The notes beneath the pieces are model-generated. The model was not told where the DNA came from and searched no databases. It saw only the letters and a program-made list of their open reading frames with translations. A program made the translations under genes and the position numbers. A stretch of DNA of 64,000 nucleotides, taken from Erinaceus europaeus. Its lineage: Eukaryota > Chordata > Mammalia > Eulipotyphla > Erinaceidae. The stretch covers positions 1 through 64,000 of the forward strand of contig NW_026647288.1 in NCBI RefSeq assembly GCF_950295315.1. Direction: 5' to 3'. The stretch's first letter is position 1, and every line of letters starts with the position of its first letter. Shown here one piece after another: positions 33,460-44,405 of the stretch.

Positions 33460-34283
33460 TAAGTCTTCCTATTTTAAAAAGAACTATTTGGGCAAGCCTC
33501 AAGATGTCTGAATATCATTTTCCCTCAACTGAGATAACAAAGCCAACAGCTCATGGATACCACAGAACAAAGAAGACAAAGCCTTCGGTCAAGTGTCCAG
33601 TATAAAAATTCACAAGAGGGCTCAGAAGCTTTCTCCTGTCTGGTTCTGTCCTTAGTAGGTGATTTATACACGGTTGCCCCTGGGAAAATGCCTAAGTGAG
33701 GGTTTCTTGAGAGACTTAATTACATCTAGTAAATCAATCAGAAGACAAATGTCATTCCAGTGTGCCCTCTGTGTCACAGAATTTGAAATGCTCTTCATGG
33801 AAGATTCCAGAAGCTGACTGTCAAAAGCTGAGCAGTGAAGGACAGCTGTGTCTGCTGATGCCTTGTGCCCTTGCCGCTTCTCCAGCTGCAGGTCTGAAGA
33901 GCACCCCACCCCAGGCCAGGCAGGCTCCTCTGGGTATAATGAAAGCAGAGAGACGGATGGCCACAAAATCCAGCCTTCAGATAACCCCAGGATGCACCAG
34001 CAAGTGTGGAGAGGAAGGTGTTTGGGGACAATAAATCACAGCCGAGGAGGAAGGGAAATAGGGTCCCCTTTCTCACGAGGGTGTCAGCCTTAAAGGTGAG
34101 CCCCAGTTTGTCTTAACTTGTGATGCTCACGGGCTTGTCTGTACCCCATCCTGGGATGAACAAGGTAGACGTGAAGCCCTCATTGTAAGGAACCTGCAGT
34201 GACTAACACACAACAAGCACAGTCCAGAGTTAGGGGACCATGTTGGGAAATTGGTTTTCAGGCTTAATTTTTATGTCTGAAGC
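33460..34283. other. Unique DNA, no recognised feature
   Basis: Overlapping frames on both strands at 33664-34093 (81-100 codons) show no known motif. No repeat was recognised. Confidence 0.5.

Positions 34284-34314
<31 letters not shown>
34284..34314 (+). repeat. (CA)n microsatellite
   Basis: About 15 CA units. Confidence 0.93.
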
Positions 34315-34317
<3 letters not shown>

Positions 34318-34334
34318 CACCCGGAATAGGGGGG

Positions 34335-34618
34335 GAATGTCTCTAGGTTTTTCACTGGGGGTGTCAGCACTGTGAATCCACTGTTCCTGGCAGTCATTTT
34401 TTTTTCCATTTTATTGGATGAATTGGACAGAAAGAAATTGAGAGAGGAATGGGGTGATAGAGACGGGAAGAGAAAGATAGACATCTGCAGACCTGCTATG
34501 CCACTTGTAAAACATCCTCCCTGCTGGTGGGGAGTGGGGACTTGACCCCAGATCCTTGCACAGGGCCTTGCATTTGGTACTGTGTGTAATTAACCGGGTG
34601 CACCACTGCCTAGCCTCC
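34335..34618 (-). mobile_element. SINE-B, antisense
   Basis: Reversed module 'gtgaatccactgttcctggcagtc', poly-T, reversed body ('cctgctggtggggagtgggg') and head ('accgggtgcaccactgcctagcc'). Confidence 0.88.
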
Positions 34619-34689
34619 ACCGCTGAACCCCTTTATTGAAACTGGTGCATTCATGACCATAGCAAACTCAGGCTCCTAAGTCACACATC

Positions 34690-34830
34690 TGCTGTCAAAT
34701 CCTCTTTTGAAATAAGGGACATGACTTCCAAGACTAGGTCACTGCATATGGCCAGAGTAGTGTTCTGATCTTAATCTTTTTCTCTTTCTTCTTCTCTCAG
34801 ACTCTCCCTCTCTGCCATTAAATGAGTTGA
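34690..34830 (+). mobile_element. Possible degraded SINE-C
   Basis: 'ggccagagtagtgttctgatc' followed by a long pyrimidine tract and 'ctctgccattaaatgag' resembles the 3-prime half of SINE-C. The head is not recognisable. Confidence 0.4.
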
Positions 34831-36163
34831 TCTTGACAAACAAAGGAACCTTTAGAAAATTCATCTGGCAAGGAAATGAGGCCTCCTGCTCACAGCCAGG
34901 TGAGTAAAGTAACTTGGAAGAAGATCCCCCAACCCCAATCGAACATTCAAATGAATCTGCAACCCCATAGAGACCTTACACCAGACCCTCCCAGATAAGC
35001 AAGTCTTAAGTCACTGAGTACAGAAATTGTCATAGGATAAACACTTGCCCTTTCAAGTCTCCTTTTTGCGGGGAATAATCTTTTATAAAACAACAGATAA
35101 TGGATAAACCGCCCCCCTTTATTTTTAAATAAATTCAAAAATAAATATTTTCCCCATCTACATGGGAGAAGCTTCATGAACAGTGAAGCAGTCCTGTGCT
35201 CTCCCCACTGTACAAAGGTCTTAGCCACTTGACAGTTTTCAACCTACAAAATCCCACATGGTGTCAGCTCTACAGGGACCTGGAGTGGACATCAAGGGCC
35301 TACAGACTCTTGTCCCAGGGTCTTCAGCGGAAGCCAACAGTATTTCTAGAAGTGAGAGCCTCCACAGCCTGGGCTTCAATGTTCTCTCTTCCCAGCTCAG
35401 GCTGGAAGGAGGTACGCAGAGTCCTCAGTGGCTTTCCTCTCAACCCACCTCTCTGCTGAGCTCACAGCACTGCACTGTACAAGCCCCCAATTCAGGGAGG
35501 CCACTGTCACATAGAGCAGCCGTCCTGGAAGGTGTCTTGGGGACAGATGATCAGAGAGATTGGTTCGAAGGTCCTGCTCAATCCCAGGGCTCCAGCCAAG
35601 CCTTGGGGAGCCCTTTGGGAGTTGGGGGTGGGTGCGGGTGCTCTCATTTCTCAGGGGCTGCCCCAGCAGGTGGTTCCTAGCAGGCGGTCAATAGGGCCCT
35701 TCTGGTCTGGGACCCAGGGCTCTTTGGAGAGGTCAAACCCGAGGGCCGGAGGGCACGGTTCCAGAGGTCATGAGGTCAAGACCCGTCACAGTGACAGATG
35801 AATCTGAGCCTGTCTCACCCTCACCCCCTCCTCTCTGCAAGGAGAGAGCCAAGCCTCTTGAGAGGGGCCAGGAGGCGGTGGCATGGGGGGGGTTAGGGGG
35901 GAAGCGGAGGAGACTAACAAAGAAAGGCGAGCCTGGTGTCTGGCCGGCACCTCTCAACTGGTCTTCATTAGGGGGCCCCCGGTCTCTCTTCTGCCGCCCT
36001 CTGCCCCTGGCTGATGGGGCGCTGTCTCCAGGCCTCTCTCAACTGTTCCTCATTAGGTGGAACAGTGAGCTTTTGTCCCTCATGAAGCCGTCTTTGTTCC
36101 TCCAGCCCAGCCAAGCTAGAAAGCCAGAAACTGATACAAAACAATGCCACTCTATCCTGAGGG

Positions 36164-36165
<2 letters not shown>
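34831..36165. other. GC-richer unique DNA
   Basis: 35152-35192 ('ccccatctacatgggagaagcttcatgaacagtgaagc' type) is a small SINE-A body fragment. A local direct repeat of about 30 bp (35945-35974 and 36032-36060) is present. Frames such as 35258-35680 (140 codons) and 35770-36315 overlap each other and run into (CA)n, so I do not call them genes. Confidence 0.5.

Positions 36166-36219
<54 letters not shown>
36166..36219 (+). repeat. (CA)n microsatellite
   Basis: About 26 CA units, the purest long CA tract in the window. It produces cysteine-valine and histidine-threonine pseudo-frames. Confidence 0.96.
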
Positions 36220-36220
<1 letters not shown>

Positions 36221-36789
36221 TCCTCCTCTCCCCCTCAACCTTTTCCTGGATGGGCAAAGAAGGGTGTCACGACCCTCAAGACACACCCCAGTCACACCCC
36301 TGCATGTCATGCTGAGAACCCATCCCATCCAGGGGAGGACAGTGGTTCCCAAAATCAGCTCCCCCTGCAGAAGTCATCTCAGGAGTGTTAACGTTACCCA
36401 TAACCCAGCCCTCCCACTCTCAGAAACTCTCATCAAACTGGTCTAAGGGTGTTACCCAAGCACCCCCAAGCACGGGACTCTGCAAAGCCACTGGACATGA
36501 CTGTGGAGAGAAAGAAAGTTTAGAGCTCCAAAATTGAGATGGACAGCACACTACTGATTCTCCCTGCCCACCTGCTGCCTTGGCAGGCTGGGAAATTTGG
36601 GGTGGGCCATAGGACATTATAGAATTGGTGAGATTGGAGGTCACCTGCTGGAACGACCAGAGGAGACACACCTACGTGAAGCCAGTGTAGTTATCCTGGG
36701 GGTCAAGAGCCGGCTTTTGGCATCTTTGGTTCTGTGCAGATACTGTAAGATCAGCAGGGGTCCTGCCCTGCTTCCTTGTCAATGGTCTT
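36220..36789. other. Unique DNA, no recognised feature
   Basis: No repeat or exon was recognised. Confidence 0.5.
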
Positions 36790-36914
36790 CACTGCTGGGG
36801 TCTAAACCTCCACACCTCACCCCTCAGGGTCCTTGCGTTATCCTACACAGTGCTCTGGGTTCAAGCCCTGGCATCAGATGAAAGCAGCAGGAAGGGTGGA
36901 ATAGTAATAAGGAG

Positions 36915-36951
<37 letters not shown>

Positions 36952-36960
36952 AGAAAAAAT
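36790..36960 (+). mobile_element. SINE-C, degraded, with (CT)n end
   Basis: 'cagtgctctgggttcaagccctggcatcag' contains a B-like box. It is followed by 'gtctctctctcctctctctc' and a (CT)n tract (36927-36951). Confidence 0.55.
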
Positions 36961-37021
36961 TAAAAAAGAGGAAGAAGGAGGAGGAGAACTACAAGAAAAA
37001 GAAGGAAAGAAGGAAAGAAAG

Positions 37022-37222
37022 AGGGGCTGGGTGGTGGCACACCTGGTTGAGCACACAAGGACCCAAGTTCGAGCCCCTGGTCCCCATCTGCAGGAAGAAA
37101 GTTTCATGAGTGGTGAAGCAAGGCTGCAGGTGTTTCTCTGTCTCCCTCCCTTTCTATTACCCCTTTCCCTCCCAATTTCTGGCTGTCTATATCCAATAAA
37201 TAAATAAAAGTAATAACATTTA
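37022..37222 (+). mobile_element. SINE-A with shortened head
   Basis: 'gaggggctgggtggtggcacacctggttgagcacacaaggacc' lacks about 10 bp of the A-to-B spacer. It ends 'atatccaataaataaataaaag'. Confidence 0.9.
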
Positions 37223-37244
37223 AAAGACAGAGAGAGAAAAAGAA

Positions 37245-37698
37245 AGGTGGGTGGTGACTTACCTGGTTAAGTGCATGCAGAGGACCCAGTACCATGCACA
37301 AGGACCCAGTGCCATGCACAAGGACCCAGTGCCATGCACAAGGACCCAGTGCCATGCACAAGGACCCAATGCCATGCACAAGGACCCAGTGCCATGCACA
37401 AGGACCCAATGCCATGCACAAGGACCCAGTGCCATGCACAAGGCAGGTTCAAGTCCCTTGGCCCCCATCTGCAGGGGCCGAACTTCATAAGTGGTGAATC
37501 AATGCTGCAGGAATCTCTCCCTCCCCCTTTATAGCTCTCTCACTCTCTCAATTTCTCTCTTTTCTAGCAAACAAAATAAGTTTGAAACAATTAGAAAGAG
37601 AGAGAAAGGAAGGAGGGAAGAAAGAAGAAAGAAAAGAAAAAGTTGCCAGAAAATAGTGCAGTTCTACAGGCACCAAGCCCCAGAGATAACTCTGTTGG
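37245..37698 (+). mobile_element. SINE-B carrying an internal minisatellite
   Basis: Head 'ggtgggtggtgacttacctggttaag', then eight 20-bp repeats (37281-37440), then the B-like 'gcaggttcaagtccc', body, 'ctctcttttctagcaaac' linker, purine-rich spacer, and a diverged module ('caccaagccccagagataactctg'). It continues into the (AAAG)n tail. Confidence 0.85.
37281..37440 (+). repeat. 20-bp minisatellite, 8 units
   Basis: Eight exact-length tandem copies of AGGACCCAGTGCCATGCACA, three carrying a single substitution (A for G at unit position 9 or 11). The unit derives from the SINE segment between its A and B boxes ('atgcacaaggaccca'). Confidence 0.97.
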
Positions 37699-37699
37699 T

Positions 37700-37754
<55 letters not shown>

Positions 37755-37820
37755 GAGGGATGGAGGAAGGAAAGGAGGGAGGAAGGGAAGGAGGGAGGGA
37801 GGGAAAGAAGAAAGGAAGAG
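37699..37820 (+). repeat. (AAAG)n and (GGAA/GGGA)n SINE tail
   Basis: Pure AAAG repeats at 37700-37754, then degenerate GGAGGGA repeats. This tract extends the tail of the preceding SINE. Confidence 0.93.
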
Positions 37821-38131
37821 CTCATTGTCTGGCATCAAATTTAAAGAAAATATTTAAAAATCACATTTTCAAAGACATGTCTGATGATGGAAGAGCCTGT
37901 GGGCTAGAGACAGACCATCTTGCCAACTCTCGTTCCCAGAGCACCAGGAAGGGTTATTTAAACAACAGCTAGTAAGCTTCCTGATTCTCCTGTGTGAGTG
38001 GGAAGAAGGGATGTCACTTTGCAAAGGAAGGTTCCCTCCCCACCAGGGCCCCAAACAGTTTCCCTCCCAACCTCCAGTAAAATTCTCACCTCTTTATCAC
38101 CCAGACCTTAATACTCTGTGTTGGGTGCCCA
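37821..38131. other. Unique DNA, no recognised feature
   Basis: No repeat or coding signal was seen. Confidence 0.5.
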
Positions 38132-38326
38132 GTGCCAGATTTTGCAAATAAAGACACGTGACTCCCAGCTCAATTTGAATTTCAGATGAACCACGAATAT
38201 TTTTTTAGTGTAGTGTGTCAGTTGTAAGATGTAGGGAGTACTTATCCTCACTGGTTTTTAGCTGTTCATCTGAAATTCAAATTAAACTGGGAACCCTATT
38301 TTACCTGGCAGCTCTAGGATCTGGCA
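38132..38326. mobile_element. Palindromic MITE-like fossil
   Basis: The two arms are inverted copies. 38164-38191 ('cagctcaatttgaatttcag' region) matches the reverse complement of 38264-38292 ('gttcatctgaaattcaaatt' region), with about 20 bp identical. The outer flanks 'gtgccagattttgcaaat' and 'ttttacctggcag' also pair loosely. I recall a common ancient placental repeat with this 'gaatttcagataaac' palindrome but cannot name it securely. Confidence 0.7.
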
Positions 38327-38449
38327 AGCAGGGATGTTGCAAATTGATGCAAATGAACTCGATTCATTTGGTCTTTGCTTAGCAGGTAGCTAAATGGTTT
38401 CTCCAGAAATGGATGTTTCCAGTGGGGACAGGAAATCATCATGTTTACT

Positions 38450-38560
38450 ATTTTGTTGGTGTTGCTTTAGTTTGGTGCCAGAGATGGAATCCAGGACTTC
38501 ATATGTGGAATGCACATGTTCTGCCATGGAGCTGCATCTCTGGCACCATTTTGACTTTGC
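38450..38560 (-). mobile_element. SINE-C, antisense, degraded
   Basis: 'gtttggtgccagagatggaatccaggacttcatatg' and 'catgttctgccatggagctgcatctctggcacc' read as a reversed tRNA-like unit. Confidence 0.5.
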
Positions 38561-38754
38561 AATGCTGTACCGAGAAGGATTCTTATGTCACAGCAGTATG
38601 TGAGGAGAAAGAATAGCAAGATTGATTAGTAATGTCTGCCATGGGTCCAAGAGAGAGGATATAGGAATGTGAGCTGCATGCAGAGGTCACAGATCCAATG
38701 CCTAATCACCTGTAATGAAGAGTCTTGTGGAAGTGATAAACACATGATCATATT

Positions 38755-39048
38755 TCTTTTTTGATTCTTTTTCCCACCAGAGTTGTCAACAGGGCTCAGT
38801 GCCTAAACAGTGAAATCACTGATCCTGGTGGCAATTTTTTTTCCCTCCCCTCTTGTAGCACAAAGAGAAACTGAGAGGAGAAGGAGACATAAAGATGGTG
38901 AGAGACACCCATCACATTATTTCACTACTTGTGAAGCTCCCTCCCCCCCCCCAATGGCCACCCCACAAGTGGAGATCACGGGCTTGAACCAGGGTCCTTA
39001 TGCATGTCGATATGTGTGCTCAACCAGATGTGCCACTGTCTGATTCCA
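38755..39048 (-). mobile_element. SINE-B-like, antisense, diverged
   Basis: Reversed module ('gaaatcactgatcctggtggc'), body disrupted by a poly-C run (38943-38952) and 'gggcttgaaccagggtcc', then the reversed head 'gtgctcaaccagatgtgccactgtctg'. Confidence 0.8.
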
Positions 39049-39164
39049 AGGGTGATATTTCTGAAAGAAGAGAAAAAGATGGAGAAGCAGAAGAAATGGA
39101 AATACTGAGTCTTGAAAACTAAGGGTTGGTTTACCATACAGAGACCAACCCTTTGCTCCAGTTT

Positions 39165-39285
39165 CTTTCTCTCCTCCTCCTCCTCTACTTCTTCCTCTTC
39201 TTCTTCCCCTTCCTCTTCTCCTCCTTCTTCTCTTCCTTCTCCTTTTGCTTTCCCTTCTCCTTCATGTTCAACTTCTTCTTGTCAG
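39165..39285 (+). repeat. CT-rich (CTT/CCT)n tract
   Basis: About 110 bp, almost pure pyrimidine, with CTT and CCT triplets. It is the reverse complement of an AAG/AGG-type array. No LINE tag was recognised on the side where it would be expected (the right-hand flank near 39285-39360). Confidence 0.85.
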
Positions 39286-39474
39286 TCTCCAGATACCCAG
39301 TAGATATAGGACCCAGGAGCACCAGCCCAGCACATTGAATTGGAAGCTACAAGTAGGGTGATGACATCAAATGGATTTTGAATCTTTCTTCCTCTTCTCT
39401 CACTAGAAGCTTGAGTAATCTAAAGGCATGTGATAGTAAAACTCTTGAGTCAATAGAGAAAGTCTTTCAGAGTC

Positions 39475-39612
39475 AAGGAGGTAGTTTAGTGTTTGAGCAT
39501 CTGACTTGTATAGCTGTGGTCCCAGAAGTGCAGGTTCAAATCCCAGCACTGCCATAAGTCAAAGCTCTGGTTTCTCTATCCCCCACCCCCAACTAAATAA
39601 GTCTTTAAAAAG
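39475..39612 (+). mobile_element. SINE-C
   Basis: 'caaggaggtagtttagtgtttgagcatctgacttg' head, 'gtgcaggttcaaatcccagcactgccataag' and 'tctctatcccccacc', with an 'aactaaataag' end. Confidence 0.75.
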
Positions 39613-40931
39613 AAAGAGAAGGTTCTCTTGGGGAATTCCCACCCTCAAGTATTTTTTCTTGCCCAGAGATGAGGAAGCCCATCCTGACCATCACACCACC
39701 ACTCTGGCAACACTAAGAACCATGGCTCTTTCTCGGCTGCTGGCATCAACTAGGGAGGAAGCCAAGAGCCCCTTTTGCATGGAAATGCCCACTCCTGTGC
39801 ACATTCGAGATGGCAGAAGGAACCTATTCATCACCATGAAAACTCTCACCCTCACCCCCTGCTCCAGGGCCATTCTCCAGGAAGAATGACCATGCAGTGC
39901 TTGTAAATACATGTCTTTAGGTTTAAACAGATTGCATCATTATTTTTATTTTCCAAGGGGAGAGCCCATGTGAAGGGAACACAAGGCCTGCTTGGGTATT
40001 TGTCCTGTAGACAATACGTCCCTGGGTCAGATGCTGTTTCCGTATCTTCTGCCCAAGCCAAGTGGTCTCTCAACAGGAGAGGGGTGCCAACTCCTAGCAT
40101 TCTATTTTCATACCGTTTGATGATAAAAATCACTCCCTGCAGGACGAATGGTAGGGAACAAAAACAGGAAGCAGCCCCTTGATTAGATAGGGGCAGGGTA
40201 GCTTATGGAGTGGAAAACAAAATGACTATGATGATAAATGAGTGCTCCATGGACACTGCCATCCCCTTCCTGCACAAGACAAGAATAGATAGAAAGGAGG
40301 AGTGGGGAAGATTTGGGCTTCCAGACCATAAAGGAGGCTTGCTTCCACCTTGTCCCTTAGTGAGTAGGTGCCTTCCTTGAACTGCTTCTTTGGTTGAGGC
40401 CATTGGGAAAGCCATCTGGTTTCCAGTCACATCTTTGGAAAAATCTGGTCTAGGTGATTTAGTGTCTTGTTTTGACACATGGAGATGCTGTGAAAGCTAC
40501 AGTCTTCGGGCCTCAGCCCAGACTGAACCAGACCTTATGTTGTCTCCTGATATTCAGAGAGAGTGGTTTTTAACTGAGAGAGATAGTTTCGTTCTATGGG
40601 GACAGAATGCTTGCCAATGTGTAGACTGGAATTTTACAATGACAGGAAGAGCTACTTGGCATCTTGGGCTGTGTCTTAAAATGTTGCCAGGCACCTTATA
40701 ATGCTCCATAAAGCCCCCTCACAAGTAAGAATGAACCAATCCAAAATGGCCAAAGTTGCAAAACCTTGGCTTATGATACTAAGACATGAAGACTTAATTG
40801 TAGAAGGCCTGGTGTGTGGATGTGGTCATGGTTATACGTACACTTTCGACATCATAGATTCAGTCAACAAAGAGGGGAAAAAAAAGAAAGACTCAACCTC
40901 ATACCTGAAAACAAACTATTCACATGGATAA

Positions 40932-40932
<1 letters not shown>
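39613..40932. other. Unique DNA, no recognised feature
   Basis: Frames 39506-39889 (127 codons) and 40390-40701 (103 codons) lack known motifs and convincing splice context. No repeat was recognised. Confidence 0.45.

Positions 40933-40972
<40 letters not shown>
40933..40972 (+). repeat. (CA)n microsatellite
   Basis: About 20 CA units after a GCGC start. Confidence 0.95.
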
Positions 40973-40975
<3 letters not shown>

Positions 40976-41049
40976 AACATTCCCCCCACAAGACACTAGG
41001 GCTTCAGGCCTGCCCAAAGTATATAAAACATCTGATTATTCCAACGAGG

Positions 41050-41190
41050 GCCTCATGATAAGAGCTTGGATTCAAGTCTCACCTTGACATGTACTTCCTG
41101 TGTGGCTTTTGAGAAGTTCCTTGTTCATTCTGAGACTCAGCTCCATATTAATGCAATGGGCACAATAACTTCTACTTTATATAAAGGGGT
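41050..41190 (+). mobile_element. MIR
   Basis: 'agagcttggattcaagtctcaccttgacatgtacttcctgtgtggc' and 'ctgagactcagctccatattaatgcaatgggcacaataac' follow a plus-strand MIR. Confidence 0.7.
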
Positions 41191-41694
41191 TTGTTTTATA
41201 TTTTATATGACTATAAGATATAATCTCTTGTTTCATTATTTGATCACGTCAAAATGAGTACTGGTTAAAGTATTATTTGAAATCTGGTTGACTGCAAGAG
41301 GGGAGATAGTAAATTTTGTTACTATTGATCAACCTCATTGTCATCTTTGAATCTGATCGTGTATTTCAGTTATTTCTTCTCAGTATCTGAAGGAGTTTTG
41401 TTGGTGGTGTTGAGAAGCATGACTAAAGGCACCATGATGTAAAGTAAAACTCTTTATTGCTCTCTCTCTCTCTGTCTTTATTGCTCTCTCTTTGTCTCTA
41501 CGGCAGCTGTGGCTCCAGGGAAATAAGGACCAACAGATGACTTCCTTAGGTGGTTTCCTTAAAGTGTTCTCATCATGAGAGTTGGTAACTGTCTGAAGTT
41601 GGGCTAGGAGATATGACACCTCTGGATAAAGTTCTTCATTTTTCACTGGACAAGGAACAAAACTAGTGTGGACACTGTCCAAGGAGAAGATGTA
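41191..41694. other. Unique DNA with (CT)n
   Basis: (CT)n lies at 41460-41473, with a near-repeat 'tctttattgctctctct' on both sides (41450-41466 and 41476-41492). Nothing else was recognised. Confidence 0.5.
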
Positions 41695-42008
41695 GGACAA
41701 GTGGACCATGGGGGGAGGGGCGGGGCAGGGGAGGATAGAAAATTAGTCTAGTCAGGCTGGAAGTATGGATCGACCTGTCAACGCCCATGTTCAGCAGGGA
41801 AGCAATTACAGAAGTCAGACCTTCCACCTTCTGCATCCCATAAGGACCTTGGGTCCATACTCCCAAAGGGTTAAAGAATAGGAAAGCTATCAGGGGAGGG
41901 GATGGGATACAGAGTTCTGGTGGTGGGAATTGTGTGAATTTGTACCCTTCTTATCCTATGGTTTAGTCAATGTTTCCTTTTTATAAATAATTTAAAAAAA
42001 AAAAAAAA
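41695..42008 (+). mobile_element. L1 3-prime family, sense
   Basis: 'gtatggatcgacctgtcaacgcccatgttcagcagggaagc' through 'cttgggtccatactcccaaaggg' and 'gttctggtggtgggaattgtgtg' to a poly-A end (41992-42008). 5-prime truncated. The poly-A tail supports retrotransposition. Confidence 0.85.
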
Positions 42009-42261
42009 GGAGGGAAGAAGGGAGGGATACGACTAAGAACCCTGACACCATATGTAGCATGGTGTCTTTTACTGTGTGGTCTCTAGAAAAAAATCACTCA
42101 TTTTTTTCTGTCTTGATTTTCCATTCTGTAAAATAGAGATGATCATTGTCCCAGGTAGTAATGATTTATGGTCACTTTGTAAAGTACATTACACTCAAAA
42201 GGATTTTATAATGAATTGAAATGAATCAAAGCAATTCATAAGAATTGAAGAAAAAAAAGTC
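42009..42261. other. Unique DNA
   Basis: No recognised feature. Confidence 0.5.
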
Positions 42262-42263
42262 TA

Positions 42264-42645
42264 GGGGTCAGGTGGTAGTGCACCTGGTTGAGTGCACATG
42301 TTACAGTGCGTAAGGACTTGGGTTGGATCCCCTGGTCCCCACCTACAGGGGGAAAGCTTCACAGTGGTGAAGCAGAGCTATAGGTGTCTCTGTCTTTCTC
42401 CCTATCTCCCCACCCCTCAATTTCTGTCTGTCTATAAAATAAATAAAGATAAAATCTTTAAAACAAAGAAAGGAGGAAGGAAGGGAAGAAAGAAAGAGAG
42501 AGAGAGAAAGAAAGAGAGAGAGAAATAAATAAAGGAAGGAAGGAAGGAAGAAAGAAAAAAGAAAGAAAGACAGACAGACAGAAAGAAAGAAAGAAAGAAA
42601 GAAAGGATGAAAGAATGAATGAATGAAAGAGAGAGAAGGAAAATT
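42264..42645 (+). mobile_element. SINE-A with a 180-bp purine tail
   Basis: Full-length SINE to 42445, ending 'tataaaataaataaag'. Its tail has expanded into GAAA/GGAA/GA/GACA repeats (42466-42640). 'agtctag' before it (42258-42264) and 'agtctag' after it (42647-42653) fit a target duplication enclosing the whole tract. Confidence 0.88.
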
Positions 42646-42899
42646 AGTCTAGCATCATCAGTAACCTTTTGGGCAAAGGCATGAAAATATTTCCACCCAG
42701 TCTTTCAGAGGTGTGAAGTCCCACCTAAGTAGGTATAACATTATTACCTCCCCTTTAAATGGTGGAGATATTTAATTGATGGTTTTCAGTTCTTTGCCAA
42801 AACTCAGTACAGGAGGCCACTTTTGACACTTATGATAAATGAATCAAGAAGAACTGAACTCAGGATGTGGTCAGGAAGACCATGTTTTAACAACACTTT

Positions 42900-43070
42900 G
42901 AACTTTATTTCATTTTATTTTTATATAGAGGCAGAGAAAGAAAGAAGGAAAGAGGTCTCAGCCCCAAACCTTCCTTCAATATAATGAAGACTGGGCTCAA
43001 ACTTGGGTCACGCACACGGCAAAGCAACACCCCATCCAAGTGAGCTCTTTCACCAGCCAGTCTTTGAATG
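42900..43070 (-). mobile_element. SINE-D, antisense
   Basis: 'tatagaggcagagaaagaaagaagg', 'caaaccttccttcaatataatgaagactgggctcaaacttggg' and 'ccatccaagtgagctctttcaccagcc'. Same arrangement as 32541-32738. Confidence 0.7.
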
Positions 43071-44392
43071 CTAAAGTGACCCATAAGAAGATAATATCTG
43101 GATATACAGTGGACCTAGCACTCACCACTACAAGGCTGAAGGTTTAGACAAACCACAGATGAACAGGAGCAAAATTGGGTCCTCAAGCTGGTACCCACTG
43201 GGTTGGTTCCTTGTGCAGACAGTGCCTCTGATTCTCATTCCCTCTTTTACAGTCACATCAATGGCCACTGCCCTCCAAGGTGGTAAACTGACAGAGCCAA
43301 GGGGCTAAATCATTCTGTAACTGTGAATTCTCATTCACTGGCATACTTTGTCTGAGATTGCTGTTGTACAGGCTTGGTCATTGTTAAGAGTCTCAGAAAG
43401 CACTGCTTCCCTGAGTTTTTCCTTCCTGCAAGATGAAAAAAAAAAAAAAAAAATCACCTCAGGGATGGGTTCTTCAGAGAGCAGCATGTCTCAGTGAGGT
43501 TTAAGAAAGAGGAAAGAGTTCACCTTTGATTGGTCTTGGTGCCAGGCAAGCTTCTTAGCATATAACTAGCTCTCCACACAGAGAGAACTAACCCAGAAGG
43601 CCATATTAGCTCCAAGTCCCACCCTGAGAGTCTGAAGAAAGAAGGATGTTCACCTGCTGTGCCTGGTTCTTAGGTGGATCCCTGCTCACTGTTCCCACCA
43701 CGTAAGCTGCAGGGGGTGTGTTCCCAGTCCAGGCTGGTCCAGGGTCAGGGGACGAAGAAGGACCTATAGAAGATCATCCAGGTACTGCTCAGTCCCCTGG
43801 CTGTCCCAGCTGACTTTGTCCACCAGTCATGATTCAGACATTCTGTCCTAAGAGTTGGGAATCAGTGACTCATGCTGCTCCATGACCTGGGTCGCTGAAA
43901 GAAAAGAGGCCATGGGCCATGACAAAGGCACGGACCATGACACCCCACCCCCAGCCCCAACCCAGAGCAGTGACAGACCAGGTTAAGAGGAGAACAGACT
44001 AGACTCCAGAAGGAACAAAGATATGAAAACATGCAGAGGGGAAGAGGTTTGGGGGCTTTTGACTTTGGACTCCCTGTTCTCCATTCTAGAGCTCACAAGG
44101 TATTCTTCTTCTGACTGCAGGAATCTGAACCTATTTATCCTCTTTATAAGCATTGTTATGAGTCTTCTTTTCCATCATTGAGAAGCACCTGCTAATAAAA
44201 GTTTCCTGGCATTTGAATCTGTCTGCAGAGATGTGGATCCCTGAAACCCCAATGAGCTTTGGATTCAAGCCTGTGTAAGCACCACTACAAACGAATGAAG
44301 ATCTCTCAGACTTCAGAGGAGAGAGTGGTAGGAATGATAACAGGCAAAGAAGTTCACATTGAGCTTCCTGAATCTGGGAAAACCAGTGGAAT
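43071..44392. other. Unique DNA, no recognised feature
   Basis: A poly-A run lies at 43436-43453. No coding frame or repeat family was recognised in about 1.3 kb. Confidence 0.5.
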
Positions 44393-44405
44393 TGAATGGA
44401 GTTTC

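Noticed and set aside
35258..35680. 140-codon frame in a GC-richer region as a gene
   Set aside because: No known domain, overlapping frames in other phases, no splice or promoter support; expected by chance in GC-rich DNA.
35968..36352. Frames with cysteine-valine or histidine-threonine repeats
   Set aside because: Artefact of (CA)n/(GT)n tracts. Similar frames at 9195-9413, 26521-26844 and 58451-58731 are also artefacts.
37281..37440. CRISPR-like regular repeat array
   Set aside because: The 20-bp units are directly tandem without spacers and derive from the surrounding SINE. It is a minisatellite in a mammalian genome.
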